Assembly: GCF_004786095.1 (NCBI RefSeq)
Contig: NZ_RHPJ01000001.1
Location: forward strand, 496,001-560,000
Direction of reading: 5' to 3'
Source of the DNA: Serinibacter arcticus
GTDB lineage: Bacteria > Actinomycetota > Actinomycetes > Actinomycetales > Beutenbergiaceae
DNA length: 64,000 bases
Made by a program: the position numbers and the translations under genes. The notes under the pieces are model-generated. The model was given only the letters and a program-made list of their open reading frames with translations, had not been told where the DNA came from and searched no databases. This document shows positions 45,365-55,235 of this stretch, in pieces. How positions within the stretch are numbered: the first letter of the stretch is position 1; every line of letters begins with the position of its first letter.

Positions 45365-45721
45365 TCAGTCCAGCCGCTCGGCGACGGCGAACGCCGACGC
45401 GATCCCGGCGTCGTGGGAGATCGACAGGTGCCAGCGGTCCACGCCGAGCTCGCGCGCCCGCGCCAGCACGGTCCCGGTGAGGTCGACCGTGGGCGCCGCG
45501 CCGGGCACGCGCGCGACGGTGGCGTCGTGCCAGCGCATGCCGGCGGGCGCACCGAGCGCCTTGGCGATGGCCTCCTTGGCCGCGAACCGCGCTGCCAGCG
45601 ACGCCGGCGCGAGGTCCCGCTCGACGTCGGTGAACAGCCGCTCGGCCAGCCGCGGCGTGCGCTCCAGGGTGGCGAGGAACCGGGCGACGTCGACGACGTC
45701 GATCCCGACCCCGACGATCAC
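45365..45721 (-). CDS. acpS: Holo-[acyl-carrier-protein] synthase
   Basis: 118 residues. Transfers 4'-phosphopantetheine from CoA to acyl carrier protein. Mg-binding Asp in [12 protein letters not shown], Glu in [12 protein letters not shown], and [16 protein letters not shown] near the C-terminus. The trimeric short AcpS type. ATG start, 12 bp after glmS. Confidence 0.94.
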   Translation of the reverse strand: MIVGVGIDVVDVARFLATLERTPRLAERLFTDVERDLAPASLAARFAAKEAIAKALGAPAGMRWHDATVARVPGAAPTVDLTGTVLARARELGVDRWHLSISHDAGIASAFAVAERLD

Positions 45722-45733
45722 GGCCTGCGCCGC

Positions 45734-47581
45734 CTACTCGACCGTGACGGACTTGGCGAGGTTGCGCGGCTGGTCGACGTCGAGCCCCTTCGCCTTGGCG
45801 AGCTCGCTCGCGAAGATCTGCAGCGGGACGACCGCCACGAGCGGCGAGAGCAGCGTGGGCGTCTGGGGCACGCGGAAGAGGATGTCGGCGTACGGCACGA
45901 CCGCCTCGTCACCCTCCTCGGCGATCACGAGGGTGCGGGCGCCGCGCGCGCGCACCTCCTGGATGTTGGAGACGACCTTGGAGTGCAGCTGGTCGCGGCC
46001 GCGCGGCGACGGCGCGATCACGAACACCGGCTGGCCCGTGTCGATCAGCGCGATCGGGCCGTGCTTGAGCTCGCCGGCGGCGAAGCCCTCCGCGTGGATG
46101 TAGGCGATCTCCTTGAGCTTGAGCGCGCCCTCGAGCGCGACCGGGTAGCCCACGTGACGCCCCAGGAACAGGAACGACGGCTCGTCCTTCATCGCCTGCG
46201 CGACCTCGCGGACGGCGGCCTCGTCGTCGAGCACGGACTGGATCTTGTCCGGCAGCGCCTGGAGCTCCTGCAGCGTCTCCTGGATCTCGTCGGCGAACTT
46301 GGTGCCCCGCAGCTGCGCGAGGTAGAGCCCGAGCAGGTAGCACGCGGTGATCTGCGCCAGGAAGGCCTTGGTGGAGGCGACGGCGACCTCCGGGCCGGCG
46401 TGGGTGTAGAGCACGGCGTCGGACTCGCGCGGGATGGTCGACCCGTGCGTGTTCACGATCGCGAGCACGTAGGCGCCCTGCTCGCGCGCGTGGCGCACGG
46501 CCATCAGGGTGTCCATCGTCTCGCCGGACTGCGAGATCGCCACCACCAGGGTGCGGGGGGTGAGGATCGGGTCGCGGTAGCGGAACTCGTGCGCGAGCTC
46601 GACCTCGACCGGGATGCGGCACCAGTGCTCGATCGCGTACTTGGCGACGTGGCCCGAGTACGCGGCCGTGCCGCACGCGATCACGATGATCTTGTCGATG
46701 CTGCGCAGCACCGTCTCCGGGATCCGCAGCTCGTCCAGCATCAGGTCCCCGGAGGCGTCGGTGCGGCCGAGCAGCGTGTCGGCCACGGCCTTGGGCTGGT
46801 CGTGGATCTCCTTGTCCATGAAGGAATCGAACCCGCCCTTGACGGCGGCGCTCGCGTCCCAGTCCACCGTGAACTCGCGGGCCTGGACGCTGTCCCCCTC
46901 GAACGTGACGACGTCGACCGAGGTCGGCGTGATCGTCACGACCTGGTCCTGGCCGAGCTCGAGCGCGCGCTTGGTCGAGGAGATGAAGGCGGCGACGTCG
47001 CTGCCCATGAAGTTCTCGCCCTCGCCGAGGCCGACGACCAGCGGGGAGTTGCGGCGCGCGCCGACGACGGTGTCCGGCACGTCCTCGTGCACCGCCAGGA
47101 GCGTGAACGCGCCCTCGAGACGGTTCACGACGGCGAGCATCGCCTGCGTGAGGTCGCCGTCGTAGGCGCGGGCGAGGAGGTGGGCGACGACCTCGGTGTC
47201 CGTCTCGGACAGGAACGTCGCGCCGTCGGCGCGCACCTCCTCGCGCAGCTGCGCGAAGTTCTCGATGATGCCGTTGTGGATGACGGCGAGGCCGCCCACG
47301 CGGTGCGGGTGGGCGTTGGCGTCGGTGGGACCGCCGTGCGTGGCCCAGCGGGTGTGACCGATCGCGGCGGTGGCGTCGGGCACGGGGTGCGCCTCGAGCT
47401 CGCCGAGGAGGTTGGTGAGCTTGCCCGCGCGCTTGGCCGTCTCGAGCCCGGTCGGGCACACGAGCGCCACCCCCGCGGAGTCGTAGCCGCGGTACTCGAG
47501 CCGTCCGAGGCCGGCGAGCACCACCTCGAGCGGGCGGGCGGACGGGGTCGAGGGGCCGACGTAGCCGACGATTCCACACAT
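45734..47581 (-). CDS. glmS: Glutamine--fructose-6-phosphate aminotransferase (isomerising)
   Basis: Makes glucosamine-6-phosphate for peptidoglycan and other amino sugars, using glutamine. 615 residues from ATG 47581. Nucleophile Cys2 after Met removal (MCGIVGYVG), glutaminase motifs [19 protein letters not shown] and NGIIENF. Two SIS domains follow (about 290-430 and 460-595), the first with [16 protein letters not shown] and [16 protein letters not shown]; the C-terminus [15 protein letters not shown] is canonical. Divergent from coaA with 40 bp between. Confidence 0.97.
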   Translation of the reverse strand: MCGIVGYVGPSTPSARPLEVVLAGLGRLEYRGYDSAGVALVCPTGLETAKRAGKLTNLLGELEAHPVPDATAAIGHTRWATHGGPTDANAHPHRVGGLAVIHNGIIENFAQLREEVRADGATFLSETDTEVVAHLLARAYDGDLTQAMLAVVNRLEGAFTLLAVHEDVPDTVVGARRNSPLVVGLGEGENFMGSDVAAFISSTKRALELGQDQVVTITPTSVDVVTFEGDSVQAREFTVDWDASAAVKGGFDSFMDKEIHDQPKAVADTLLGRTDASGDLMLDELRIPETVLRSIDKIIVIACGTAAYSGHVAKYAIEHWCRIPVEVELAHEFRYRDPILTPRTLVVAISQSGETMDTLMAVRHAREQGAYVLAIVNTHGSTIPRESDAVLYTHAGPEVAVASTKAFLAQITACYLLGLYLAQLRGTKFADEIQETLQELQALPDKIQSVLDDEAAVREVAQAMKDEPSFLFLGRHVGYPVALEGALKLKEIAYIHAEGFAAGELKHGPIALIDTGQPVFVIAPSPRGRDQLHSKVVSNIQEVRARGARTLVIAEEGDEAVVPYADILFRVPQTPTLLSPLVAVVPLQIFASELAKAKGLDVDQPRNLAKSVTVE

Positions 47582-47621
47582 GCTGGCTACGATAACCGCC
47601 CCCGTGGGCCAGACTGGACAG

Positions 47622-48653
47622 GTGAGCAAGACGACGTCGGGGGCGCTGCCGGCCCTGTTCCTCAGCGGCCACGAGAGACCGGGCACCGCCGACGGCTCCC
47701 ACCCGCGCGTGGACGAGAGCAACACCACACCCTTCGTCGAGCTGGATCGTGAGGACTGGAGCCGGCTGTCCGCCTCCACCCCGCTGCCGCTGACCACCCA
47801 GGACGTCGTCCGCCTGCGCGGCATGAGCGACCCGATGGACCTGGCCGAGGTCGACACGGTCTACCGGCCGCTCTCGCGCCTGCTGGGCCTGTACGTCGAG
47901 GGCGTCGAGCACGTGCACGCGGCGACCTCCACCTTCCTCGGCGAGCGCGCCACCCGGACGCCGTTCGTCATCGGCGTCGCCGGGAGCGTCGCCGTCGGCA
48001 AGTCGACCACCGCGCGCGTGCTGGTGGAGATGCTCCGCCGCTGGCCCGAGACGCCCCGGGTCGAGCTCGTCACGACCGACGGGTTCCTCCTGCCCAACGC
48101 CGAGCTGCAGCGTCGCGGGCTCATGGAGCGCAAGGGGTTCCCGGAGTCCTACGACCGCCGGTCGCTGCTGCGCTTCCTCACGCAGGTGAAGTCGGGCGCA
48201 CCCCGGGTGGAGGCGCCGATCTACGACCACCTGACCTACGACGTCGTGCCCGACCGCACCGTCACGGTCTCCCAGCCCGACGTCCTCGTGGTCGAGGGCC
48301 TCAACGTGCTCCAGCCCGCACGCGCGGACCGGGAGGGGACCACCAGCCTGGCGGTCTCGGACTTCTTCGACTTCTCGATCTACGTCGACGCCCGCACACG
48401 GGACATCGAGCGGTGGTACGTCCAGCGGTTCCTGCGCCTGCGCAGCACCGCGTTCGCTCGCCCCGGGTCGTACTTCCGCCGCTACGCCGACCTCGACGAC
48501 GACGCCGCCGTCGCGACGGCGCGGGACATCTGGCGACGCATCAACGAACCGAACCTCCGGGCCAACATCGTGCCGACGCGCTCGCGCGCCAACCTCGTGA
48601 TGACGAAGGACGGCGAGCACCGCATCCAGCGGGTGCTGCTGCGCAAGCTCTGA
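47622..48653 (+). CDS. coaA: Type I pantothenate kinase
   Basis: First step of CoA synthesis. 343 residues from GTG 47622; the upstream ATG at 47580 overlaps the divergent glmS start and adds a non-conserved leader. P-loop [12 protein letters not shown] (118-129), [48 protein letters not shown], and [14 protein letters not shown]. Acts alone on its strand. Confidence 0.94.
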   Translation: MSKTTSGALPALFLSGHERPGTADGSHPRVDESNTTPFVELDREDWSRLSASTPLPLTTQDVVRLRGMSDPMDLAEVDTVYRPLSRLLGLYVEGVEHVHAATSTFLGERATRTPFVIGVAGSVAVGKSTTARVLVEMLRRWPETPRVELVTTDGFLLPNAELQRRGLMERKGFPESYDRRSLLRFLTQVKSGAPRVEAPIYDHLTYDVVPDRTVTVSQPDVLVVEGLNVLQPARADREGTTSLAVSDFFDFSIYVDARTRDIERWYVQRFLRLRSTAFARPGSYFRRYADLDDDAAVATARDIWRRINEPNLRANIVPTRSRANLVMTKDGEHRIQRVLLRKL

Positions 48654-48691
48654 CGGGCCGCGTGCCGGTGGGGACCGGGTGACGGCAGCGG

Positions 48692-49378
48692 CTACGGCCG
48701 CGGCTGCTCGCTGGGGGCCGGCACGGCGACCTCGACCGGTCCGCCCGCGTCGCTGCGCGGCGCCAGCTCCGCGGGGCCGAACCCGAGGCGTGCCAGCAGC
48801 TTGTCGAGCATGAACCCGATCACCACTCCCCCGGCGACCCCGACGGCGATCGACAGCAGCGGGTTGCCCTCGAACAGCTGGCCGGCCACGACGCCGATGG
48901 CCGACCCGAAGCAGGCCCACATGACGGCGGCCACGGCGTCGAACGCGATGAAGCGGCGCAGCGGGAAACCGACGGCCCCGGCGGTCATGTTCACGGCCAC
49001 GCGGCCGATGGGGATGTAGCGCGCCGACAGGATGAAGACCCCGCCGCGCAGCCGCAGCTGGTTCTCGGCCCAGGCGAGCAGGCGCCGACCCCGCCCGGAG
49101 CGGAACATCCGGAGGCGGTGGATGGGGATGCGACGTCCGATCGCGAAGGCGATCAGGTCCCCCGTCATGGCGCCCGCCGCCGCGACGGGGATCACGGCCC
49201 ACAGCGGCACCGCGTCGCCGTGGACCGCGAGGGTCGCGATCGCGATGACGATCGACTCGCTCGGCACGGGCGGGAAGAACCCGTCGATCGTGCAGAAGGC
49301 GTACAGGACCAGGAGGATCCAGGGTTGGTCGGCAGCGATCAGGACCCAGTCCTGGAGGCTGTGGAAGAACTCGGCCAT
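48692..49378 (-). CDS. DedA family membrane protein
   Basis: 228 residues from ATG 49378; the 27-residue upstream extension is not conserved. DedA (VTT/SNARE-associated) fold with re-entrant hydrophobic parts: FCTIDGFFPPVPSESIV (acidic Glu and Pro motif), GDLIAFAIGRRIP, FILSARYIPIGRVAVNMTAG (the conserved F/G-x-R...P-x-x-R) and several helices. Members act as lipid or undecaprenyl-phosphate flippases/transporters in the inner membrane. The C-terminus is Pro/Ala-rich and likely cytoplasmic. The gene is flanked by coaA (convergent) and a 176-bp gap to glmM in which nothing further is seen. Confidence 0.88.
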   Translation of the reverse strand: MAEFFHSLQDWVLIAADQPWILLVLYAFCTIDGFFPPVPSESIVIAIATLAVHGDAVPLWAVIPVAAAGAMTGDLIAFAIGRRIPIHRLRMFRSGRGRRLLAWAENQLRLRGGVFILSARYIPIGRVAVNMTAGAVGFPLRRFIAFDAVAAVMWACFGSAIGVVAGQLFEGNPLLSIAVGVAGGVVIGFMLDKLLARLGFGPAELAPRSDAGGPVEVAVPAPSEQPRP

Positions 49379-49554
49379 GTCGTCCTCGTCGATGCGCGGT
49401 TCAGCTGTGCGGTGCGTGCGTGACAACCGAACCACGGGGACGGGGCCGGCCACCTCCACCCCCGGGCGGATTCCGACCTCCGACCCCTGACGGGGTCGAC
49501 GTCGCGGGAGCGACGTCGGAGGGCGAGCGAGGAGCCGGTCGGTCGCCGGTCGGG

Positions 49555-50928
49555 CTAGAGCGTCAGGCGGGCCCGGACGACGTCCGCGAGCGCGTGCGCC
49601 ACGGCCGCGGCCCGCTCCTGCGTGTCCGCCTCGACCATGACGCGGACCAGCGGCTCCGTGCCCGAGGGACGCAGCAGCACCCGGCCGGCGTCGCCCAGCT
49701 CGGCCTCGGCCGCCGCGACGGCGGCCAGCAGCGCCTCGTCCCTGGACGCCGCGGCGCGGTCGACACCGCCGACGTTGACGAGGATCTGCGGCATCCGGCG
49801 CACCAGGCTCGCCTGGTCCGCGAGCGGACCGTCCTTGACCACGAGGGCCGCGAGCTGCAGCGCCGAGAGCACCCCGTCACCGGTGGTGGCGTGGTCGGAC
49901 ATGATGATGTGGCCCGACTGCTCGCCGCCGAGGTTGTACCCGCCCTCGCGCATCCGCTCGAGCACGTAGCGGTCGCCGACCGCCGTCTGCTCGACGGCGA
50001 TGCCGGTGTCGCGCATGGCGTGGAGCAGCCCGAGGTTGCTCATGACGGTCACGACGAGGGTGTCGCGGGCCAGCAGCGAGCGCCGGTGCAGGGAGCGGGC
50101 CACCAGGCCCATGATCTGGTCGCCGTCCACCAGCGTGCCGGCGGCGTCGACCGCGAGGCAGCGGTCAGCGTCGCCGTCGAACGCGACCCCCATCGCGGCG
50201 CCCGAGGCGACCACGGTCGCCTGGAGCTGCTCGGGGTGGGTGGAGCCGCACTTCTCGTTGATGTTGCGGCCGTCGGGCGAGGCGTTGATGACGACGACGT
50301 CGGCCCCCGCCTCGCGCAGCGCGGCCGGGCCGACCTCGCTCGCGGCGCCGTTGGCGCAGTCGACGGCGATGCGCAGCCCGGTCAGGTCGGTGTCGATCGT
50401 CGTCAGCAGGTGGGCGACGTACTGCTCGCCGGCGTGGCCGGTGTCGCGGCTGAGGCGCCCGACGTCGGGACCGGTGGGTCGCTCCCACACCGCACCGAGC
50501 AGCGAGGCGATCTCGTCCTCGAGATCGTCGGGGAGCTTGTGCCCGCCGCGGGAGAGGAACTTGATGCCGTTGTCGGCCATCGGGTTGTGCGAGGCCGACA
50601 CGACGACACCGATGTCGGCGTCGGTGGCGGCCGTGAGGTGCGCGATGGCGGGGGTGGGCAGCACGCCCAGGTCGACGACGTCGACGCCCGCCGAGGCGAG
50701 ACCTGCCGCGAGAGCGGCGGTGAGGAACTCCCCCGACGCGCGGGGGTCACGTCCGACGACGGCGCGCGGCCGGCCCGTGGGCCGGCCGCCCGTCGCGGAG
50801 CGGTGGTGCTCGTCGGCGTGGGCCGAGAGCACACGCGCCGCCGCGACGCCCAGCCCGAGCGACAGCTCGGGCGTGACGTCGCGGTTCGCGAGGCCCCGGA
50901 CCCCGTCGGTCCCGAAGATTCTCGCCAC
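49555..50928 (-). CDS. glmM: Phosphoglucosamine mutase
   Basis: 457 residues, GTG start. Converts glucosamine-6-P to glucosamine-1-P, following glmS. N-terminal IFGTDGVRGLANRDVTPE, phosphoserine loop VGRDPRASGEFL (usual GRDTRxSG), metal loop FDGDADRCLAVD, sugar-binding GGEQSGHIIMSDH, and phosphate-binding LRPSGTEPLVRVMVE. It follows rpsI by 14 bp on the same strand. Confidence 0.96.
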   Translation of the reverse strand: MARIFGTDGVRGLANRDVTPELSLGLGVAAARVLSAHADEHHRSATGGRPTGRPRAVVGRDPRASGEFLTAALAAGLASAGVDVVDLGVLPTPAIAHLTAATDADIGVVVSASHNPMADNGIKFLSRGGHKLPDDLEDEIASLLGAVWERPTGPDVGRLSRDTGHAGEQYVAHLLTTIDTDLTGLRIAVDCANGAASEVGPAALREAGADVVVINASPDGRNINEKCGSTHPEQLQATVVASGAAMGVAFDGDADRCLAVDAAGTLVDGDQIMGLVARSLHRRSLLARDTLVVTVMSNLGLLHAMRDTGIAVEQTAVGDRYVLERMREGGYNLGGEQSGHIIMSDHATTGDGVLSALQLAALVVKDGPLADQASLVRRMPQILVNVGGVDRAAASRDEALLAAVAAAEAELGDAGRVLLRPSGTEPLVRVMVEADTQERAAAVAHALADVVRARLTL

Positions 50929-50942
50929 GGCGGAGCGCTCGA

Positions 50943-51428
50943 TCAGCGCTTGGAGTACTGAGGCGCCTTGCGGGCCTTCTTGAGACCGGCCTTCTTGCGC
51001 TCCGTGACGCGGGCGTCACGGGTCAGGAAGCCGGCCTTCTTCAGCGAGGCGCGGTTGGCCTCGACGTCGATGCCGTTGAGCGAGCGGGCGATGCCGAGGC
51101 GAAGCGCGCCGGCCTGGCCGGAGATGCCGCCGCCGTCGATGCGGGCGATCACGTCGAAGCGGCCCTCGAGCTCGAGCAGCGCGAACGGCGAGTTCACGAG
51201 CTGCTGGTGCAGCTTGTTCGGGAAGTAGCCCTCGAGCGTGCGGCCGTTGATGGTCCACTCGCCCGTGCCGGGGACGATGCGCACACGGGCGACCGCCTCC
51301 TTGCGGCGGCCCACGGCAGCGCCGGGGGCGGTGATGCTCTGGCCACCGTTGGCCACGGGGGCGGCCGTCTCGGTGGTGTAGCTGCTGGGTGCGTTCTCGT
51401 CCAGCTCGTCGGTCAGCGGCTGAGCCAC
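50943..51428 (-). CDS. rpsI: 30S ribosomal protein S9
   Basis: 161 residues. The conserved core starts near residue 40 ([12 protein letters not shown]) and ends in the canonical KAPQYSKR tail that reaches the P-site tRNA. An acidic 38-residue N-terminal extension is typical of actinobacterial S9. 59 bp after rplM, same operon. Confidence 0.97.
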   Translation of the reverse strand: MAQPLTDELDENAPSSYTTETAAPVANGGQSITAPGAAVGRRKEAVARVRIVPGTGEWTINGRTLEGYFPNKLHQQLVNSPFALLELEGRFDVIARIDGGGISGQAGALRLGIARSLNGIDVEANRASLKKAGFLTRDARVTERKKAGLKKARKAPQYSKR

Positions 51429-51487
51429 GGTTCTCCTAAAGGGTGTGAAGTCACCTGACGCGGCCGGTCACGGCCGCGGTGCGCGTG

Positions 51488-51931
51488 TTACTGCGCGACC
51501 TGCGTCAGCTCGAAGGCCTGGGGCTGCTGGGCGGCGTGCGGGTGCTCAGCGCCTCGGTACACCTTGAGCTTGCGCAGCTGCGCGCGCCCGAGGCTGGTCT
51601 TGGGAAGCATGCCGGCCACGGCCTTCTCGACGGCACGCTCCGGACGGGTGGCGAGCAGCTCGGCATAGGAGGTGGCGCGCAGGCCGCCCGGGTAGCCCGA
51701 GTGGTGGTACGCCATCTTCTTCTCGGCCTTGCTGCCGGTGAGGGCGACCTGGTCGGCGTTCACGACGATGACGAAGTCACCGGTGTCGACGTGGGCCGCG
51801 AACGTCGCCTTGTGCTTGCCGCGCAGCAGGTTCGCCACGTGGGTCGCCAGGCGGCCGAGGACGACGTCGGACGCGTCCACGACGACCCAGGTGCGGTCGA
51901 CGTCGGACGGCTTCGGGGTGAACGTACGCAC
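51488..51931 (-). CDS. rplM: 50S ribosomal protein L13
   Basis: 147 residues, GTG start with GAAGG eight bases upstream. [54 protein letters not shown] are the family signatures. First gene of rplM-rpsI-glmM, with a promoter candidate 240 bp upstream and a long leader. Confidence 0.97.
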   Translation of the reverse strand: MRTFTPKPSDVDRTWVVVDASDVVLGRLATHVANLLRGKHKATFAAHVDTGDFVIVVNADQVALTGSKAEKKMAYHHSGYPGGLRATSYAELLATRPERAVEKAVAGMLPKTSLGRAQLRKLKVYRGAEHPHAAQQPQAFELTQVAQ

Positions 51932-52167
51932 AGTCGTAGCCTTCGTTTCGCTTGCGAGGGGGCGCTGCGACGACCCTGGTCAGGCGCGAACCGTGACCCG
52001 GACCATCGGCAGTGCCTGATGGTTGCGGTGTGTGCTGGGCGACCGAGGTGGAACCACGGGCCGGCCCCGCAGCTGACGCCCCGTCCGGGTCGCTGCACCG
52101 GCCACCGCGTGGTGACCGGGAACGGAGGTCCCTGGAGCGTTGGCGTGCGAACGCACAACGACGATCA
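51932..52167 (-). other. Long untranslated leader of rplM operon
   Basis: About 230 nt between the promoter candidate and the L13 start, with no supported ORF. Several hairpins can form (for example GGTCACC-ACGC-GGTGGCC at 52101-52118 read on minus). May host L13 autoregulation; no known leader consensus was recognised. The remaining 150 bp up to 52318 hold the promoter and upstream region of the DUF5709 gene only. Confidence 0.35.
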
Positions 52168-52196
52168 AGCGTACTGCGGGCACGGCCCGTCGTCAA
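52168..52196 (-). promoter_or_regulatory. Candidate rplM-rpsI promoter
   Basis: Minus strand TTGACG (52191-52196), 17-bp spacer, TACGCT (52168-52173). Confidence 0.6.
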
Positions 52197-52318
52197 AACG
52201 ACCGGTGTGGTGCGACCGCGATGACGTGTACGCACTTCCAGTATGCAGGTCGGTCGGCCGTGCTGACGACCGCCGGGGCGCCCTGGCCATCCTCTGTGCG
52301 CAGTGCCACAGTAGGGAG

Positions 52319-52753
52319 ATGACCGAACGCATCGATCCCGAGCAGGTCGCGGAGCAGGACGGCGACCAGCTGAGCGCCGACGAGACGCTGGACGACAGCC
52401 CGGTGCAGGACCCGCTGGACGAGAGCTACTCGCCCCCCGAGCGCGACACGCGCAGCCACTGGGGCGAGACACCCCTGGAGGAGCAGCTGGGCGAGTCGCT
52501 GGACGCGCGGCTGCAGCAGGAGGTTCCCGACGAGTGGGACGCCCCGGTGGCGGGGGGTCGCGAGAGCGACCGGGCCGGGCGCCTGGAGGAGTCGAGCGAC
52601 GGTTCGTGGGGGCAGGACAACTACGCCAGGGACGCCGGTGTCGCCGGCGGGGCGGCGGGCGCCGAGGAGGCCGCCATGCACACGACGTCGCTCGAGGAGC
52701 TGCGCGCCGTCGAGGAGCGCGAGGCCCAGGGGCTCGAGCCCACCTACGACTGA
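52319..52753 (+). CDS. DUF5709 domain-containing acidic protein
   Basis: 144 residues, ATG preceded by GTAGGGAG. Very acidic and probably largely disordered; actinobacteria-specific DUF5709: LDDSPVQDPLDESYSPPE, GETPLEEQLGESLDARL, a repeating Asp/Glu-Glu pattern, and the Met-His-Thr segment AEEAAMHTTSLEELRAVEER near the end. Function unknown. Monocistronic, convergent with truA. Confidence 0.82.
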   Translation: MTERIDPEQVAEQDGDQLSADETLDDSPVQDPLDESYSPPERDTRSHWGETPLEEQLGESLDARLQQEVPDEWDAPVAGGRESDRAGRLEESSDGSWGQDNYARDAGVAGGAAGAEEAAMHTTSLEELRAVEEREAQGLEPTYD

Positions 52754-52790
52754 CCGGCGCCCGGCCGTCGCCCGAAGGACCGTCGGGTCC

Positions 52791-53651
52791 TCAGTCCGGG
52801 AGCGTGCCGCCCAGCACCCGCACGGCGCGAGCGGTGCGCGCCCGCTCGGCGAGCTCGGCGTCGGCGGGGTAGCCGACCTCCTCGAGCACGAGCCCGGTGG
52901 GCGGGGCGACGGCGACCCCCGCCTCCCGCCTGACCTGCTCCAGCGCCTCGCGCGGCCAGGACGGCGGACGGCGGCCCTCCCCGACGGCGAGGAGCGCCCC
53001 CACGATCGAGCGCACCATCGAGTGGCAGAAGGCGTCGGCGCGGACCTCGATCTCGACGACGCCGTCACGACGTCGCACGGACGCCTCCTGCAGGGTGCGG
53101 ATCGTGGTCGCCCCGTCGCGCGGCTTGCAGTAGGCAAGGAAGTCGTGCTCCCCCAGGAGCTGCGCCAGGGCGGCGTCCATCGCGACGTCGTCGAGTGCAC
53201 GGCGGTGACGCAGCACCCACGCACGGCGCAGCGGGTCGGGCGCGCCGCCGTCGTCGATCCGGTAGACGTACCGGCGCCACGTCGCCGAGAAGCGGGCGTC
53301 GAACGCGTCGGGGACGACGCAGGCCCGCCGCAGGACGACGTCGGGCGGCAGGACTCCCGCGAGCCGTGACACGAGGGCCTCCTGCGGTGTCCGGTCACCA
53401 CGCCCGGCGACCGCCTCCCACCGCTCGAGGGCGACGTCGAGGTGCGCCACCTGCCCGCGCGCGTGCACGCCCGCATCCGTCCGACCCGCGACCGTGACGA
53501 CCACCGGCGTGCGCAGGACCGTCTCGAGCCCCGTCGTGAGCTCGGACTGCACCGTGCGCCGACCGGGCTGCGTCGCCCAGCCCGAGAACCCGGTGCCGTC
53601 GTAGGAGAGGTCGAGACGCACGCGCACCACGTCCTGCGCTCCGTTCGTCAC
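52791..53651 (-). CDS. truA: tRNA pseudouridine(38-40) synthase
   Basis: 286 residues. [21 protein letters not shown]-terminus; catalytic Asp in [39 protein letters not shown]-terminal motif. Modifies uridines of the tRNA anticodon stem-loop. In many actinobacteria truA is in the L17-L13 neighbourhood, as here, though now separated by the kinase/hydrolase pair and DUF5709. Confidence 0.95.
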   Translation of the reverse strand: MTNGAQDVVRVRLDLSYDGTGFSGWATQPGRRTVQSELTTGLETVLRTPVVVTVAGRTDAGVHARGQVAHLDVALERWEAVAGRGDRTPQEALVSRLAGVLPPDVVLRRACVVPDAFDARFSATWRRYVYRIDDGGAPDPLRRAWVLRHRRALDDVAMDAALAQLLGEHDFLAYCKPRDGATTIRTLQEASVRRRDGVVEIEVRADAFCHSMVRSIVGALLAVGEGRRPPSWPREALEQVRREAGVAVAPPTGLVLEEVGYPADAELAERARTARAVRVLGGTLPD

Positions 53652-53682
53652 CCCGCGAGGTTATCGCCTAGGTTCGGAGGTC

Positions 53683-54432
53683 ATGGAGGCGACGCTGGCG
53701 GTGGACTGCGGGGGCGGTGGGCTCAAGGCCTCGGTGCTCGACGCCGCCGGCACGCTCCACGCCCCCGCGGTGCGGCGCCCGACGCCCTACCCGCTGCCGC
53801 CGTCGCGGCTGCTGGAGGAGATCGCGGCCCTCGCCGCCGCTCTGCCACCGGCGGACCGGGTCACGGTCGGCATGCCAGGCATGGTGCGCCACGGCGTCGT
53901 CGTGGCGACGCCGCACTACGTGACGCGTGCCGGCCCGCGCACACGCGTGCTGCCCGACCTCGTGACCGCCTGGGCGGGCTTCGACGTCGAGCGCGCCGTG
54001 GCCGAGCGCCTCGGGCTCCCGGCGATCGTGCTGAACGACGCCGAGGTGCACGGGTGCGGCGTGGTGGCCGGCACGGGTCTCGAGGTCGTCATGACGCTCG
54101 GCACCGGGCTCGGGAACGCGATCTTCGACGGCGGCCGTCTCGCCCCGCACCTCGAGCTCAGCCAGGCGCCGGTCCGGTGGGGCCTGACCTACGACGAGTA
54201 CATCGGCGAGCACGAGCGGCTGCGGCTGGGAGACTCGCACTGGTCGCGCCGCGTGCGCCGCGTGGTCGACGCTCTGGCCCCGGTGCTCGTCTGGGACCGG
54301 CTCTACCTCGGCGGCGGCAACGCCCGCCGGATCTCCGCCACCACGCTGCAGCGGCTGGGCGACACCGTGGTCGTCGTGCCCAACTCCGCCGGGATCGTCG
54401 GCGGCGTCAGAGCCTGGTCGATCGACCGCTGA
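53683..54432 (+). CDS. ROK-family / polyphosphate glucokinase-like protein
   Basis: 249 residues. Nucleotide-phosphate motif AVDCGGGGLKASVLDAAG (family: DIGGTGIKGA), GMPGMVRHG, LNDAEVHGCG (catalytic Asp), TLGTGLGNAIFDGGRL and LYLGGGNARRIS. The length equals the PpgK group, which phosphorylates glucose with polyphosphate or ATP; the usual GGTG is changed to GGGG and the ROK zinc-binding motif is lacking, as in PpgK. Cautious call: sugar kinase of the PpgK type. The 3' end overlaps the hydrolase gene by 26 bp tail to tail. Confidence 0.78.
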   Translation: MEATLAVDCGGGGLKASVLDAAGTLHAPAVRRPTPYPLPPSRLLEEIAALAAALPPADRVTVGMPGMVRHGVVVATPHYVTRAGPRTRVLPDLVTAWAGFDVERAVAERLGLPAIVLNDAEVHGCGVVAGTGLEVVMTLGTGLGNAIFDGGRLAPHLELSQAPVRWGLTYDEYIGEHERLRLGDSHWSRRVRRVVDALAPVLVWDRLYLGGGNARRISATTLQRLGDTVVVVPNSAGIVGGVRAWSIDR

Positions 54433-55174
54433 CGCGACCGCCGGGGACGAGGTCGCGCAGCGCGTCGAGCAGGGCGCGCCCGTAGGCGGCCGGTCGGTGC
54501 AGGCTCACGAGGTGGTTGGCGCGGTGCACGAGCACCCAGCTGGCCGACGGTGCGGCGGCCCGGAACGCGCGCTCGTCGAGCCGGAAGTGGTCCCACTCCC
54601 CCACGACGAAGCGCAGCGGGACACCGGAGCGCTCGAGAGCAGCGACGTCCGCGAGCGGATCGGTCTTCAGGACCGCCGTGAGGGTCGTGGCCTGGCCCGC
54701 GGACGACAGCCCACCGGCCGCCACGTCGACGGCGCCGACCGCCCCGACGGCGAGGCGCGCCGCGCGGTCGCTGAGACGGTCGGCGCCCGCGCCGGTCGCC
54801 GCGATCACGCGCGAGATCGCGATGAACGACCGGTGCAGCGTGCCACCGGGTCGCGCCGTGCACGAGGACACGACGACGGCGTCGCACCTCCCGCCGCGGG
54901 CGGCCCAGTGCAGCGTGACGTACCCACCGAGCGACAGACCCACCACGACCACGCGCCCGGGAGCGTCCCCGACGGCCTCGTCCAGGACGGCGCGGGCCCG
55001 CGCCAGGGTGAACGGCTCGTCGCGCCGCCGCCCGTGCCCCGGGAGATCGACTGCTCGGACGTCGAGGCCCCGGGAGGTGAGCAGATCGACCTGACGACGC
55101 CACATGGTGCGCGAGGTTCGCACACCGTGCACGAGCACCACCCGTGTCGCTGCCGACTCCTGCGACGCGCTCAC
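54407..55174 (-). CDS. Alpha/beta-fold hydrolase
   Basis: 255 residues from GTG 55174 (GGGAGG six bases upstream). A longer frame from 55213 would begin inside the rplQ terminator, so is rejected. Nucleophile elbow GLSLGG, oxyanion LVHGVRTSR, DLPGHGRRRD, an Asp in EWDHF and the catalytic His in HRANHLVSLHRP. Substrate not predictable. The tail overlaps the convergent kinase gene. Confidence 0.85.
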   Translation of the reverse strand: MSASQESAATRVVLVHGVRTSRTMWRRQVDLLTSRGLDVRAVDLPGHGRRRDEPFTLARARAVLDEAVGDAPGRVVVVGLSLGGYVTLHWAARGGRCDAVVVSSCTARPGGTLHRSFIAISRVIAATGAGADRLSDRAARLAVGAVGAVDVAAGGLSSAGQATTLTAVLKTDPLADVAALERSGVPLRFVVGEWDHFRLDERAFRAAAPSASWVLVHRANHLVSLHRPAAYGRALLDALRDLVPGGRVSGRSTRL

Positions 55175-55194
55175 GACGACCTCCCGGGGGTACG

Positions 55195-55229
55195 ACGAGG
55201 CCCGGACCGCCATGCGGTCCGGGCCTCGT
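55195..55229. terminator. Terminator after rplQ
   Basis: 16-bp perfect stem (55195-55210 with 55214-55229), CAT loop, 6 bp beyond the L17 stop; ends the alpha operon. Confidence 0.85.
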
Positions 55230-55235
55230 GGTGGA

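Noticed and set aside
47580-48653. coaA start at ATG 47580
   Set aside because: It overlaps the divergent glmS start codon; the added residues are not conserved, so GTG 47622 is preferred.
54407-55213. Hydrolase start at 55213
   Set aside because: It would place the first codons in the rplQ terminator; GTG 55174 has GGGAGG at good spacing.
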